Assembly: GCA_020636435.1 (NCBI GenBank)
Contig: JACJXX010000001.1
Location: 1,939,001-2,003,000 of the forward strand
DNA: 64,000 bases
Reading direction: 5' to 3'
From: Lewinellaceae bacterium
GTDB lineage: Bacteria > Bacteroidota > Bacteroidia > Chitinophagales > Saprospiraceae
The notes under the pieces are model-generated. The model had not been told where the DNA came from. It ran no database searches and saw only the letters and a list, made by a program, of their open reading frames with translations. A program made the position numbers and the translations under genes. Below are positions 19,301 to 26,999 of the stretch, one piece after another. The stretch's first letter is position 1; every line of letters starts with the position of its first letter.

Positions 19301-21769
19301 GGCGTCGGTGACGGTCACGGCGTAGTCGCCGGCCGAAAGCCCGGCGGGCGCCTGCCCGCTGACGCCTTCCCGGCTCCATTTATACTGAAAGGGCCCCTTG
19401 CCCCCGCTGGCCTGCACCTGCAGGGCCGCCTGGCTGCCGCCGAAGCAGTCGATTTCGGCCGTTTGCTGAACGGCCAGGGCGAGGGGAAGGATGTTTTCGG
19501 AAATATCGACGGTGGTGGTGGCCGAGCAGCCTTTGGCGTCGGTGACAGTGACGGTGCGGGTTCCGGGCGCGAGCTGAGTAGCCTGGGCGGCAGTTTCGCC
19601 GTTGTCCCACTTAAAGGCAAAGCCGCCGTTGCCCCCGCTGGCCGTGGCGGTGGCCTGCCCGTCGGCGTTGCCCGTGCTGGCCGGCGCGGTGGCCGTGGCG
19701 GCAGCTTTGAGCTCGTTGGGCTGCGGGATGGAAACCTGGGCGGTTTTCGCGTTTCCAGCAGCATCGGTCACAGTCACGGCGTAGTCGCCGGCCGAAAGCC
19801 CGGCGGGCGCCTGCCCTGTGACGCCTTCCCGGCTCCATTTATACTGAAAGGGCCCCTTGCCCCCGCTGGCCTGCACCTGCAGGGCCGCCTGGCTGCCGCC
19901 GAAGCAGTCGATTTCGGCGGTTTGCTGAACGGACAGGGCGAGGGGCAGGATGTCTTCAGTAATGTCAACACTGGCAATAGCGGTGCATCCATTGGCGTCG
20001 GTGACGGTGACGGTATGCCGCCCGGCGGCCAGGTCGTCCGAATTTTCGCCTTTTTCTCCGCTATCCCATTCGTATAGATAACCAGGGGTTCCGCCGGCAG
20101 CGCTGACCCGGGCCTGGCCGTCGGGCATGCCGGCGCTGGCCGGTGCCACGGCGGTGGCAGTAGCTTTAAGGGCATCGGGCTGGGGAACGGCAAACTGGGC
20201 AATGGCTGTATTTCCGGCGGCGTCGGTAACGGTCACGCTATAAGCTCCTGCAGCCAGGCCTTTCACTCGTGCGCCGGCCAGGCCCGCCTGGCTCCATTGG
20301 AAATTGTAAGGCTCTTTTCCGCCGGTGGTTTCTATTTCCAGGATAGCGCCTTTGGTTCCAAAGCATTTCACTTCTTCCGCCAGGGATAATTCGGCGGCCA
20401 GCTCGGCCAGGTCCTGGGTAATGTTCAGGCTGGAAACCGACTGGCATCCGTTCTTGTCGGTAACGGTGACGTTATGTTGCCCGGCGGATAACTTTGTGGC
20501 GGTAGGCGCCGTTTCCCCATTGTCCCACCGGTAGGAGTAAGGAGTTGCGCCTCCTTTGACTTTGACGGAGGCCGAGCCGTCGGCAGCGGCGGGGCCGCTC
20601 TCGGTTTTGACCATAGCTGCAACGGCTTCCACCCGCTTGTCTTCGACAATGGCCGTAATTGTTTTCGATTTGCCTTTGGCGTCAGTCACCGTCAGCTGGT
20701 ATTCGCCGGGGGCCAGGTTTTGAGGGTGGGCGCCGGCCAGGCCGCCGCTCCATTGGTAGGTGTAGGGTGCCTGGCCGCCGTAGACTTCCACTTTCAGGGA
20801 GGCATCCTTGCCGTTGCCGTTGCAACTGATCTCCTCATCAGGCAGGACGGTGACCCGCATGGCGGAAGCCTTGTCGACGATGTACAGCCCTTTGTCCTGG
20901 GTGCCTACCCAGATGGCATTGTCGCGGTCGGCAGCCAGGCAACTGGCAAACTGGCTGGTGTATTCCTGCGCCGGGCCGAAGACGGTGAACTCCTGAGATT
21001 CGGTATTGTAACGGGTGATGACCTCCGAGGCGATCCAGAGGTTGCCCTTGTCGTCGAAAGCAATATTGCGCAGGCGCCCCTCGGTTTTGAATCGGGGGAT
21101 ATCGATGGGCGACCAGCGCTGGCGGGCATCGAGCGGGCCTACCCGATCTTCAGTCATCAACCAAATTTCCAGCCCTTTGCCGGCGACGTCTCTGATGTCG
21201 GCCCCTCGTTCCAGAAGTTGCCAGCGGCCCTTTTCACCGAAAAGGACCCCGTCCTGGGTGCCGATCCACTGCCGGCCAGCGGCATCGATGTAGATGGTAT
21301 TGATGTAATCTGACTTGAGCTTGGAATTGTAAATCGTGTACTGTTCGACCAGCTCCAGTTTGGGTTCTACTTTGAACTGGTAGAGGCCGAACTGGCTGGT
21401 GCCCAGCCAGAGCTCCTTCCGGGAAGAGTCGTAATGGCCGGCAGTGATGTAGTTGGCACGGTCGAAGATATCGCCCGTGATGGCAATCAGGTCCTCCGTT
21501 TTCCAGCGGATGTCCCGGTTGCCGTCCGGCAGGCGCAGGAGGGACTCTTCTCCTTCGGCCAGCTCCACCCGGGAGGCCAGGGTGGGGTCGTGCACCTGGA
21601 ACAGGCCGTCGGCCGTGCCCACCCATTTGTTGTTCGATTCATCGACGTGAAAGTTGAATACGATAGCGCTGTATTTGATCGCATTGCCGCGGTATACTTC
21701 CATGGGAACCTCCTGTGCCGTCAAAACCGTGCTGAGGGCCAGCAGCAGAAGGGGTAGTAATTTTTTCAT
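16355..21769 (-). CDS. Giant propeller / SprB-repeat / OmpA-domain outer membrane protein
   Basis: About 1804 residues. I start at the ATG at 21769, which gives a signal peptide MKKLLPLLLLALSTVLTAQ; an in-frame ATG nine codons upstream is the alternative. Residues ~25-320 are a two-component-regulator-type propeller (NKWVGTADGLFQVH, RQWIGTQDGVLF, NAIWVGTQDKGLYIVD). Then come about 18 SprB-type modules (pattern CFGG...GGxxPFxYxWS...LxAGxYxVTVTDxxG). The C-terminal ~115 residues are an OmpA peptidoglycan-binding domain (LQFEADSTNITEDNRPILDE, EIGGHTN, LSTDRARAVAEYL, GRRRNQRVEIKI). It probably links a long surface stalk to the cell wall. SprB modules are known from gliding adhesins; the exact job here is unknown. 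Five central module pairs are nearly identical (see the repeat entry). Confidence 0.88.
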   Translation of the reverse strand: MKKLLPLLLLALSTVLTAQEVPMEVYRGNAIKYSAIVFNFHVDESNNKWVGTADGLFQVHDPTLASRVELAEGEESLLRLPDGNRDIRWKTEDLIAITGDIFDRANYITAGHYDSSRKELWLGTSQFGLYQFKVEPKLELVEQYTIYNSKLKSDYINTIYIDAAGRQWIGTQDGVLFGEKGRWQLLERGADIRDVAGKGLEIWLMTEDRVGPLDARQRWSPIDIPRFKTEGRLRNIAFDDKGNLWIASEVITRYNTESQEFTVFGPAQEYTSQFASCLAADRDNAIWVGTQDKGLYIVDKASAMRVTVLPDEEISCNGNGKDASLKVEVYGGQAPYTYQWSGGLAGAHPQNLAPGEYQLTVTDAKGKSKTITAIVEDKRVEAVAAMVKTESGPAAADGSASVKVKGGATPYSYRWDNGETAPTATKLSAGQHNVTVTDKNGCQSVSSLNITQDLAELAAELSLAEEVKCFGTKGAILEIETTGGKEPYNFQWSQAGLAGARVKGLAAGAYSVTVTDAAGNTAIAQFAVPQPDALKATATAVAPASAGMPDGQARVSAAGGTPGYLYEWDSGEKGENSDDLAAGRHTVTVTDANGCTAIASVDITEDILPLALSVQQTAEIDCFGGSQAALQVQASGGKGPFQYKWSREGVTGQAPAGLSAGDYAVTVTDAAGNAKTAQVSIPQPNELKAAATATAPASTGNADGQATATASGGNGGFAFKWDNGETAAQATQLAPGTRTVTVTDAKGCSATTTVDISENILPLALAVQQTAEIDCFGGSQAALQVQASGGKGPFQYKWSREGVSGQAPAGLSAGDYAVTVTDAAGNAKTAQVSIPQPNELKAAATATAPASTGNADGQAAATASGGNGGFTFKWDNGETAAQATQLAPGTRTVTVTDAKGCSATATVDISENILPLALAVQQTAEVDCFGGNQAALQVQASGGKGPFQYKWSRDGVSGQAPAGLSAGDYAVTVTDAAGNAKTAQVSIPQPTELKAAATATAPASTGNADGQATATVSGGNGGFTFKWDNGETAAQATQLAPGARTVTVTDAKGCSATATVDISENILPLALAVQQTAEINCFGGSQAALQVQASGGKGPFQYKWSREGVTGQAPAGLSAGDYAVTVTDAAGNAKTAQVSIPQPNELKAAATATAPASTGNADGQAAATASGGNGGFAFKWDNGETAAQATQLAPGTRTVTVTDAKGCSATATVDISENILPLALAVQQTAEINCFGGSQAALQVQASGGKGPFQYKWSREGVTGQAPAGLSAGDYTVTVTDAAGNAKTAQVSIPQPNELKAAATATAPASTGNADGQAAATASGGNGGFAFKWDNGETAAQATQLAPGSHSVTATDAKGCSATATVDISENILPLALAVQQTAEINCFGGSQAALQVQASGGKGPFKYQWSQDGVSGQAPAGLTAGDYTVTITDAMGTEQAASFSIPQPAVLEAEAEVISPASTNNSDGQATGRASGGTAPYSYKWGNGEEGAGAKALAPGIHTVTVVDNRGCTATASVEVSENILPLKAAIRQAVEINCFGEQNAAIQVEVKGGKGPYQYQWSDGAMSGGEAAGLAAGDYAVTVTDVTGAAQSARISIRQPEALTVRITDKEPAFSDASNDGKATAEAEGGNGGYSFRWDNGATGSRVENLPLGRHAVTVTDNKGCVASAAFETTERIMKELASGAVRSGQTIQMQKLQFEADSTNITEDNRPILDEIYVFLKDNPSIVVEIGGHTNNLPPPEYCDQLSTDRARAVAEYLVQQGIDPDRVFYKGYGKRKPLFSNGTEDGRRRNQRVEIKILRL
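17622..19938. repeat. Five tandem 459-bp units inside the SprB-repeat gene
   Basis: The motif encoding LPLALAVQQTAE recurs at about 17622, 18081, 18540, 18999, 19458 and 19917, an exact 459-bp (153-codon) period. Each unit encodes two SprB modules, one with CFGGSQAALQVQASGGKGPF and one with ASTGNADGQA. Units differ at only a few codons, far less than the flanking modules, which points to recent duplication or gene conversion. Unit number is likely to vary between strains and may be mis-assembled from short reads. Confidence 0.9.
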
Positions 21770-21814
21770 AGTAGATAACTGCTTCTTTTTCTTCAATTGT
21801 TGTAGTTTTCTAGT

Positions 21815-21945
21815 AACTTCTCAATAAATTCCATTTGGCTGTCGTCCTTACAGGACTTTAAACAGGCATATGCCCCATTTACCAGGGCCTGACGGCCCTG
21901 GCAATGGCCTTTCGTCCCTCCGGGACTCGCATTTGTTGAGAAGTT
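21815..21945. repeat. 131-bp palindromic element in the leader of the SprB-repeat gene
   Basis: Outer arms AACTTCTCAA / TTGAGAAGTT enclose a strong central hairpin, CCAGGGCC-TGAC-GGCCCTGG, extended by CCATT/AATGG, and a side hairpin GTCCCTCCGGGAC. It lies between the start of the SprB-repeat gene and its probable promoter at 22026-22033, so it should be transcribed as part of a ~250-nt leader. It has no coding content. Confidence 0.7.
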
Positions 21946-22025
21946 GCGTTTTCTAAAGGAGAAGTTATGTGTTCCTCCTTGTTTTGAGTATAACGAATTT
22001 TGCCGGGGCATTGTATTTTGGGGCC

Positions 22026-22033
22026 CAAAGATA
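22026..22033 (-). promoter_or_regulatory. Candidate promoter -7 box of the SprB-repeat gene
   Basis: The minus strand reads TATCTTTG, an exact match to the Bacteroidota -7 consensus TAnnTTTG. The -33 element is not clear. Transcription from here would give a leader of about 250 nt that includes the palindrome at 21815-21945. Confidence 0.5.
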
Positions 22034-22134
22034 AAGGATTCCATATTTATTTTTGAGGTTTCCTGTTCCAACGAAACCGGCGGAGAATTCGTCTGCCTTT
22101 TGAAATTTGTTTGATAACCACTATTATTGCCGAC

Positions 22135-22755
22135 ATGCAGTTACTGAAGAAAATGCTCATTTTAATGGCCTTCTATTTCGGCCTGGCTATCCTGGACGGC
22201 TGTATTGTAGAAAACGACTGCAACTGCCCTCCCCTGGAAAAGCCCTTTTTTGACTACGGCGCCCTGAGGGTGCAGGCTTCTTCCTATTCTATCCCCGTTG
22301 CCCAGGGGGCTTTTCTGGAATTGCGCATCATCCCCGATTCAGTGGAGTTAGTAGCCCAACAACGGCGGGGCCGAACGCCGTACCTGGGCCTGATAGGGGT
22401 TGCATACGCCTGCAGTTGCATACCGGAAGGGAGCCAGGGCGATAAATTCGGCATCGCGGAGATCAACGTCTTTGCGGACCGCTCCTTCCGCGCATCCATT
22501 CCCGTGGAGCAGAATCTCAATGCCTTGTTTAAGATGGAAACCACAGACAACCAGGGCAACCGAGTGTTCAAAACACTTGACGAGATAGGGGAAATCCCCG
22601 GCTTTGGCTGGCAGGAGGCTGCCAAGTCGATCATTACCGAGGCCGTTCCGGAGGAAACAGGCGCAGAAGCGCCTTATCGCTTTACTATCGAGATCGTAAA
22701 AACCAACGGGGAGCGGGTGAGCGTGGAGACGGAAGAGGTGTATTGGGCACCTTGA
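22135..22755 (+). CDS. Putative lipoprotein of unknown function
   Basis: 206 residues from the ATG at 22135 (MQLLKKMLILMAFYFGLAI, then LDGC as a possible lipobox with an unusual Asp at -2). An ATG eight codons upstream is possible but lengthens the signal's N-region. The mature part has cysteines in CNCPP and CSC and a beta-rich pattern; no domain is recognised. It is divergent from the SprB-repeat gene and stands alone, ending 10 bp before the A-tract of the repeat at 22765. Confidence 0.65.
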   Translation: MQLLKKMLILMAFYFGLAILDGCIVENDCNCPPLEKPFFDYGALRVQASSYSIPVAQGAFLELRIIPDSVELVAQQRRGRTPYLGLIGVAYACSCIPEGSQGDKFGIAEINVFADRSFRASIPVEQNLNALFKMETTDNQGNRVFKTLDEIGEIPGFGWQEAAKSIITEAVPEETGAEAPYRFTIEIVKTNGERVSVETEEVYWAP

Positions 22756-22764
22756 TATGTATTC

Positions 22765-22876
22765 AAAAAAAAAACCGGCCACATCGGGCCGGTTTCCAAA
22801 AGAGCTTTGAGAGGCTATCTACATACCAAAATGGAGGATATCCTTTGATATCCCCGAAAATTCTTTCATGGGATTA
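22765..22876 (-). ncRNA. Candidate small RNA with terminator, copy A
   Basis: Read on the minus strand, the segment holds the stem-loop GGATATC-AAAG-GATATCC, a conserved stretch including TTTTGGTATGTAGATAG and CTCTCAAAGCTC, and then the hairpin CCGGCC/GGCCGG followed by ten T (22765-22796). A second copy at 34785-34897 keeps this core while its terminator stem changes in a pairing-compatible way (CCGGUCC/GGGCCGG). No start codon with coding potential spans the core. An sRNA or a 3' processed RNA is inferred; the 5' end is not defined. Confidence 0.45.
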
Positions 22877-22931
22877 TACTGACGCCGTAGGGTCAGCATA
22901 TACTGACCACGCTATTAGGCGTGCGTCAGTA
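22877..22931. mobile_element. 55-bp palindromic insertion flanked by TA
   Basis: Comparison with the sister repeat at 34785 shows a clean insertion: GGATTA|CAATAG in copy B is GGATTA-insert-CAATAG here. The insert has 9-bp perfect terminal inverted repeats (TACTGACGC/GCGTCAGTA) and TA at both borders, consistent with TA target duplication as made by IS630/Tc1-mariner-type enzymes. An internal hairpin (ACTGACCACGC against GCGTGCGTCAGT, one base bulged) fills most of the right half. Confidence 0.6.
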
Positions 22932-23211
22932 CAATAGCACATGGGATTATAATATAAAAGCATTCGTGGGATTACAACCTTTGTTATTTCGTCCTTCTCT
23001 TCCGAAGGAACCTGCCAACTGCCGTTCATCATCGTTGACAATACAAAAGTCTATAATTGTGGACGGGAAGCGAAGTACAATTCTCCAATTTATTGGAATT
23101 TTCATTGAACTTTGTTTTTTTATAAACAACTGATTGCCTGTTTTTTATCTTTCAAGATATAAGCTATTTCTGTTTCTAAAATATATTTTTTTATTTAACA
23201 ACCGTATTTTT

Positions 23212-23728
23212 TTAATCCCTGGCCGTATTCTCCAGAAGCAGGACATCCACCTTTTCTTTCCTCCAGCGGCTTGTGACGGCCTGGAATTCCCTGCCCGGAG
23301 ACAGCCGGATAAATGAACCAAGCAGGAGGTCGACATCGCCATCCTGGTCGAAGTCCCCTTTATCCATGACCAGCCATCGCCCTAAGCGAGCCTCCTGGAA
23401 AGTATGTGGTTCGAAAAGATATTGGCGCTGGTTTTTATTTTCGAGAAATACAAAACTCTCATTGAAGGAATTCTTAGCCATCGGATCATAATTGCTATAT
23501 TTATAGCCCAGCCTCGCTGCCATTTCAGGTAGGATGCGATCCTCCCAAACGGGCCTCGGAATATGGGCGGGATTGGGTGCCAGATGGCAGCCGCTACAAT
23601 AGGCCAGGTATTGAGACTCCGGGGTTTCGCTCTTTCCCGGCAAGAACAGGTAGGCGGCCAATGCTAAGGAATGAAAAATAAATAACTAAGCCCAGGGAAA
23701 AGAAAAAGAACAATATCCATTTTTTCAT
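23212..23728 (-). pseudogene. Decayed cytochrome c / FG-GAP lipoprotein-like gene
   Basis: The N-terminus starts at an ATG at 23728 (MKKWILFFFFSLGLVIYFSF) and needs a one-base frameshift near 23665 to join the frame AAYLFLPGKSETPESQ. That frame has a heme-binding CSGCH motif and the segment RPVWEDRILPEMAARLGY. It passes into a single FG-GAP repeat (DKGDFDQDGDVDLLLGS) and ends LLLENTARD. Intact relatives, as I recall the family, carry many FG-GAP repeats between these two parts, so most of the middle appears deleted. Both a frameshift and an internal deletion argue for a dead gene. Confidence 0.65.
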
Positions 23729-23836
23729 TCCTGTTTCTTTCATCACCAGTGATGAGGTGCGTTTTTGAAATATCGCAATCGATTGTCCTGACCAACGCCT
23801 GCGCTTTGGCCATACATTCAACAAAATAACAACAAA

Positions 23837-26026
23837 ATGAAAAATCAACTCAACAAAGTGTTATTGCCGATGCTCCTGGTTTTTATCGGCGGCGCCCTTT
23901 TCGCGCAAAAGGCCGAATATCCGTTTCAAGACCCCGGCCTCAGCATGGAAGAAAGGGTGAACGACCTGGTTTCCCGCCTTACGCTGGAGGAGAAGGCACA
24001 GCAGTTGCTGTATGGCGCTCCGGCTATCGAGCGCCTCGGCATCCCCGCTTATAACTGGTGGAACGAGTGCCTGCACGGCGTGGCCCGCAACGGCCGGGCC
24101 ACCATCTTCCCCCAGGCCATTGGCATGGCTGCTACCTTTGACACCGATCTGATGCAGCGCGTGGGCGACGCCATCTCCGACGAAGCGAGGGCCAAATACA
24201 ACGCCTCTGCAGCCCACGGCTACCGGGGCCAGTACCAGGGGCTGACTTTCTGGACGCCCAACGTGAACCTCTTCCGCGACCCCCGCTGGGGCCGCGGCCA
24301 GGAAACCTACGGGGAAGACCCTTTCCTCACCTCCCGCATCGGCGTAGCTTTTGTGAAGGGGTTGCAAGGAAACCACCCCAAATACCTCAAATCGGCGGCC
24401 ATGGCCAAGCACTACGCCGTGCACAGCGGGCCCGAGGGCCTGCGCCATGAGTTTGACGCAAAAGTGAGCCGGAAAGACCTGTGGGAGACTTACCTGCCCG
24501 CCTTTGAGGCGCTCGTCACAGAGGCCAAAGTAGAAGGCGTGATGGGGGCCTACAACCGGACCAACGGCGATCCCTGCTGCGCCCATCCTTATCTGATGCA
24601 GGAGGTGTTGCGCAAAAAATGGGGCTTCAAAGGCTACTTTGTATCCGATTGCTGGGCGCTCCAGGATTTCTTCGAAGGTCATAAAATCGTCGGAACCGCG
24701 CCGGAAGCCGCCGCCCTCGCCCTCAACACCGGCTGCAACCTCAATTGCGGAAGCACCTACCGCGAATTGCTAAAATCCGTGGAGCAGGGCCTGACGACAG
24801 AAGCCATGATCGATCAAAACCTGAAGGAACTGCTGCCTACCCGATTCCGGCTGGGCCTCTTCGACCCGCCGGGGGCCTCGCCCTTCGACCGCATTGGGCC
24901 GGAAGCGATTGCCAGCGACGAGCACCTCAAACTGAGCCGGGAGGCAGCAGTTAAGTCTATGGTACTATTGAAAAACAACGGCGTCCTGCCGCTGCAAAAA
25001 GACATTCGCAGCATCTTCGTGACCGGCCCGACCGCCGCTCACGCCCAGGCGCTGCTGGCCAACTACTACGGCCTGAGCAATGACCTGAGGACCATACTGG
25101 AAGGCATCATGGGCAAAACCAGCCCCCAGACTTCCGTACACTACAGCCAGGGCGCCCTGCTCGACGAGCCCAACCGCAACCCCATAGATTGGTTCTCCGG
25201 AGAAGCGGCGGCGGCAGACGTGGCCATTGCCTGCCTCGGCATTTCCCAGCTCATCGAGGGCGAAGAGGGCGAATCCATCGCCAGCCGCCACAAAGGCGAC
25301 CGGGAGGACATCGGCCTGCCGGCCAACCAGGTGGAGTTTCTGAAAAAGATCAGGGCCAACGCCAAAAAACTGGTGGTGGTGATGACGGGCGGCAGCGCCA
25401 TTGCCTGCCCGGAAGTATACGAAATGGCCGACGCCCTGCTTTTTGTATGGTATCCTGGCGAGCAGGGCGGCAATGCCGTAGGCGATATCCTCTTCGGCGA
25501 CGCGGTGCCCTCCGGCCGCCTGCCCGTCACCTTTCCCAGGTCGGTGGATGACTTGCCTCCTTATGAAGACTACGCCATGGCCAACCGGACCTACCGCTAT
25601 ATGGAAAAGGAACCGCTCTTCCCCTTCGGTTTCGGCCTGAGCTACACCCGGTTTGAATACAGCGATCTGACAGTGAACCCGCCTTCCGGCAACGGCGGTT
25701 CTGTAACCGTTGAAGCGACCGTGACAAACACCGGCAATTACCGGGGAGAAGAAGTCGCACAGCTCTACCTCACCGATGAAGCGGCCTCCGTCGCCGTGCC
25801 GAAATATGCCCTGAAAGGCTTCCAGCGGGTGAACCTCTGGCCGGGGGCTTCCGAAAGGGTGCGTTTCACCATCGCGCCGGATATGATGAAGATCGTGAAT
25901 GAACAAGGAGAGCGGGTGCTGGAAAAGGGCAGTTTCAAAGTGTACGTTGGCGGTTCTGTTCCTTCCCGGCGCAGCCTGGCCCTGGGAGCGGCGGAGTATG
26001 CGGAAGGGAAATTTACTCTGAAGTGA
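23837..26026 (+). CDS. Glycoside hydrolase family 3, beta-xylosidase/glucosidase-like
   Basis: A 729-residue exported enzyme (signal MKNQLNKVLLPMLLVFIGG, cleavage after FAQ at ~24). GH3 enzymes remove beta-linked sugars from the ends of oligosaccharides. The N-terminal barrel has YNWWNECLHGVARNGRATIF and RGQETYGEDP, typical of the xylosidase branch, and the nucleophile Asp271 in GYFVSDCWAL. The second domain has EGEEGESIASRHKGDRE near residue 475, where the acid/base Glu is expected. A fibronectin-III-like domain closes the protein. No T9SS tail is present, so a periplasmic location is likely. It would release pentose or glucose from oligomers imported by a SusCD system such as the one at 8.5-13.5 kb. 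Confidence 0.93.
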   Translation: MKNQLNKVLLPMLLVFIGGALFAQKAEYPFQDPGLSMEERVNDLVSRLTLEEKAQQLLYGAPAIERLGIPAYNWWNECLHGVARNGRATIFPQAIGMAATFDTDLMQRVGDAISDEARAKYNASAAHGYRGQYQGLTFWTPNVNLFRDPRWGRGQETYGEDPFLTSRIGVAFVKGLQGNHPKYLKSAAMAKHYAVHSGPEGLRHEFDAKVSRKDLWETYLPAFEALVTEAKVEGVMGAYNRTNGDPCCAHPYLMQEVLRKKWGFKGYFVSDCWALQDFFEGHKIVGTAPEAAALALNTGCNLNCGSTYRELLKSVEQGLTTEAMIDQNLKELLPTRFRLGLFDPPGASPFDRIGPEAIASDEHLKLSREAAVKSMVLLKNNGVLPLQKDIRSIFVTGPTAAHAQALLANYYGLSNDLRTILEGIMGKTSPQTSVHYSQGALLDEPNRNPIDWFSGEAAAADVAIACLGISQLIEGEEGESIASRHKGDREDIGLPANQVEFLKKIRANAKKLVVVMTGGSAIACPEVYEMADALLFVWYPGEQGGNAVGDILFGDAVPSGRLPVTFPRSVDDLPPYEDYAMANRTYRYMEKEPLFPFGFGLSYTRFEYSDLTVNPPSGNGGSVTVEATVTNTGNYRGEEVAQLYLTDEAASVAVPKYALKGFQRVNLWPGASERVRFTIAPDMMKIVNEQGERVLEKGSFKVYVGGSVPSRRSLALGAAEYAEGKFTLK

Positions 26027-26044
26027 AGCCCGCTCCGGCCAGGC

Positions 26045-26208
26045 AGTAGTCTGTCAACGTTTAAATGACGGGTAAGGTATCACGTATTTTGTGGCTGATT
26101 GAGGCGAAGGTTCCCGCCCATCCGTACGGACGGAAGGCGGTTCTTCAACGAAGAGCAGCCGCAAAAGACGCCATAGATTACCCCTAAATTTGAGCTTGAC
26201 AGACTACT
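26045..26208. repeat. 164-bp palindromic element, family B
   Basis: Terminal arms AGTAGTCTGTCAA... / ...TTGACAGACTACT pair, as do inner blocks (GGTAA..., TTTTG(T/C)GGCTG) and AAGGCGG-type sequences near the loop. The centre is the self-complementary ATCCGTACGGAC. The same loop occurs in the element at 49724-49888, whose arms otherwise match family A. No coding content. Confidence 0.75.
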
Positions 26209-26390
26209 AGCGGAAGATTACCGGCAACCGGTATTCCTGGCCATTCTCCCTGTGCTTCAATAGTTTTTCTTTTCCTTTTGAAAAAGAATTGCCCCCTATA
26301 TGTTTACTTTTTTTCACCGGAGTGAATGTTGCTTTACTCAACGGCAATAAGTTTTCCCGCGTGGCGGAGCAGGTTGCGCATTTCCCAGTG

Positions 26391-26954
26391 TTATTCAAAA
26401 CAACTGCTCTCATCTTCTTCCGCAGGCAAGTTGCCATCTACTCCACCTTCCCCGTCATGTTGCAGGCTAAAGAAACAATCCTCCAGGTTGTTTATTATCA
26501 CCGGCGTATCACAAAGAACCAGGCACGCCGCACCCTCGATCCTGGCGGAGACGCCATTTTCGTCGACAACATCCATGCTGAACGTAAAGCGGCCGGAGTA
26601 GAGTTCCCCTCCCGGCGATCTCCCATCCCAGCTGGAGCTATGGACATTAAGGTCGAGAGTTGCAGCTTCGTATAGGAGTTCTCCGTCCCTGTTCCGAATT
26701 TGAAAGTTGTCGATCCGCCGGGTATTGCCATTTACCAAAGGCGCGAATCTGTCGTTCCTGCCATCAGCATTTGCAGTAAACAAATTCGGCACGAATACCC
26801 GGGCGGCGCCTACTTCGTATTCCAGTGGGCCGCTACAACACCCGGCATAGATGTCTTCCTGAGGGCCGCCCTCGTCATCATTGGGTTTACAAGCAAACAA
26901 GATAACGGCCGTTAGCAGAGCCAGGGGCACTTTTAGGAAAAGAGCGCGTTTCAT
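26391..26954 (-). CDS. Small lipoprotein consisting of a CHU_C-like module
   Basis: 187 residues. The lipoprotein signal MKRALFLKVPLALLTAVILFAC is followed by a short acidic linker and a domain with the CHU_C/gliding-motility C-terminal signature: VFVPNLFTANADGRNDRF, IDNFQIRNRDGELLYEA, SSWDGR, GELYSGRFTFSM. This module is normally the last ~85 residues of large T9SS substrates. Here it is nearly the whole mature protein, followed by ~35 residues with several cysteines. It could be a free-standing secretion partner or a remnant of a longer protein. Confidence 0.75.
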   Translation of the reverse strand: MKRALFLKVPLALLTAVILFACKPNDDEGGPQEDIYAGCCSGPLEYEVGAARVFVPNLFTANADGRNDRFAPLVNGNTRRIDNFQIRNRDGELLYEAATLDLNVHSSSWDGRSPGGELYSGRFTFSMDVVDENGVSARIEGAACLVLCDTPVIINNLEDCFFSLQHDGEGGVDGNLPAEEDESSCFE

Positions 26955-26999
26955 GATGGAATTTTTTTTTTAGATAATTAAAGGATAGGGAGGTTATTT

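Larger units (their letters stand above)
22765..23110. repeat. ~330-bp duplicated intergenic sequence, copy A
   Basis: It matches 34785-35105 in three blocks. These are the terminator/sRNA-like block, a block with three GGGATTA repeats (CATGGGATTA, CATGGGATTA, CGTGGGATTA), and a block around TTGTCAACGATGA and CAGTTGGCAGGTTC on the minus strand. Copy A carries an extra 55-bp palindrome at 22877-22931. Both copies lie directly after a plus-strand gene. A short minus-strand frame starting MMNGSWQV / MKNDSWQV occurs in the last block but diverges quickly, so I do not call it a gene. Confidence 0.75.

Noticed and set aside
17627..20077. Long open frame of 816 codons on the plus strand opposite the SprB-repeat gene
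   Set aside because: It is a by-product of GC-rich, in-frame tandem repeats on the other strand: Gly/Arg/Val-rich, repeats with the same 459-bp period, no signal or domain.
21793..22071. 92-codon minus-strand frame upstream of the SprB-repeat gene
   Set aside because: It passes straight through the 131-bp palindrome, has no recognisable protein features, and overlaps the predicted promoter.
22980..23060. Conserved micropeptide (MMNGSWQV / MKNDSWQV) in the duplicated intergenic sequence
   Set aside because: Similarity stops after a few codons, the changes are not biased to synonymous sites, and the frames have different lengths.
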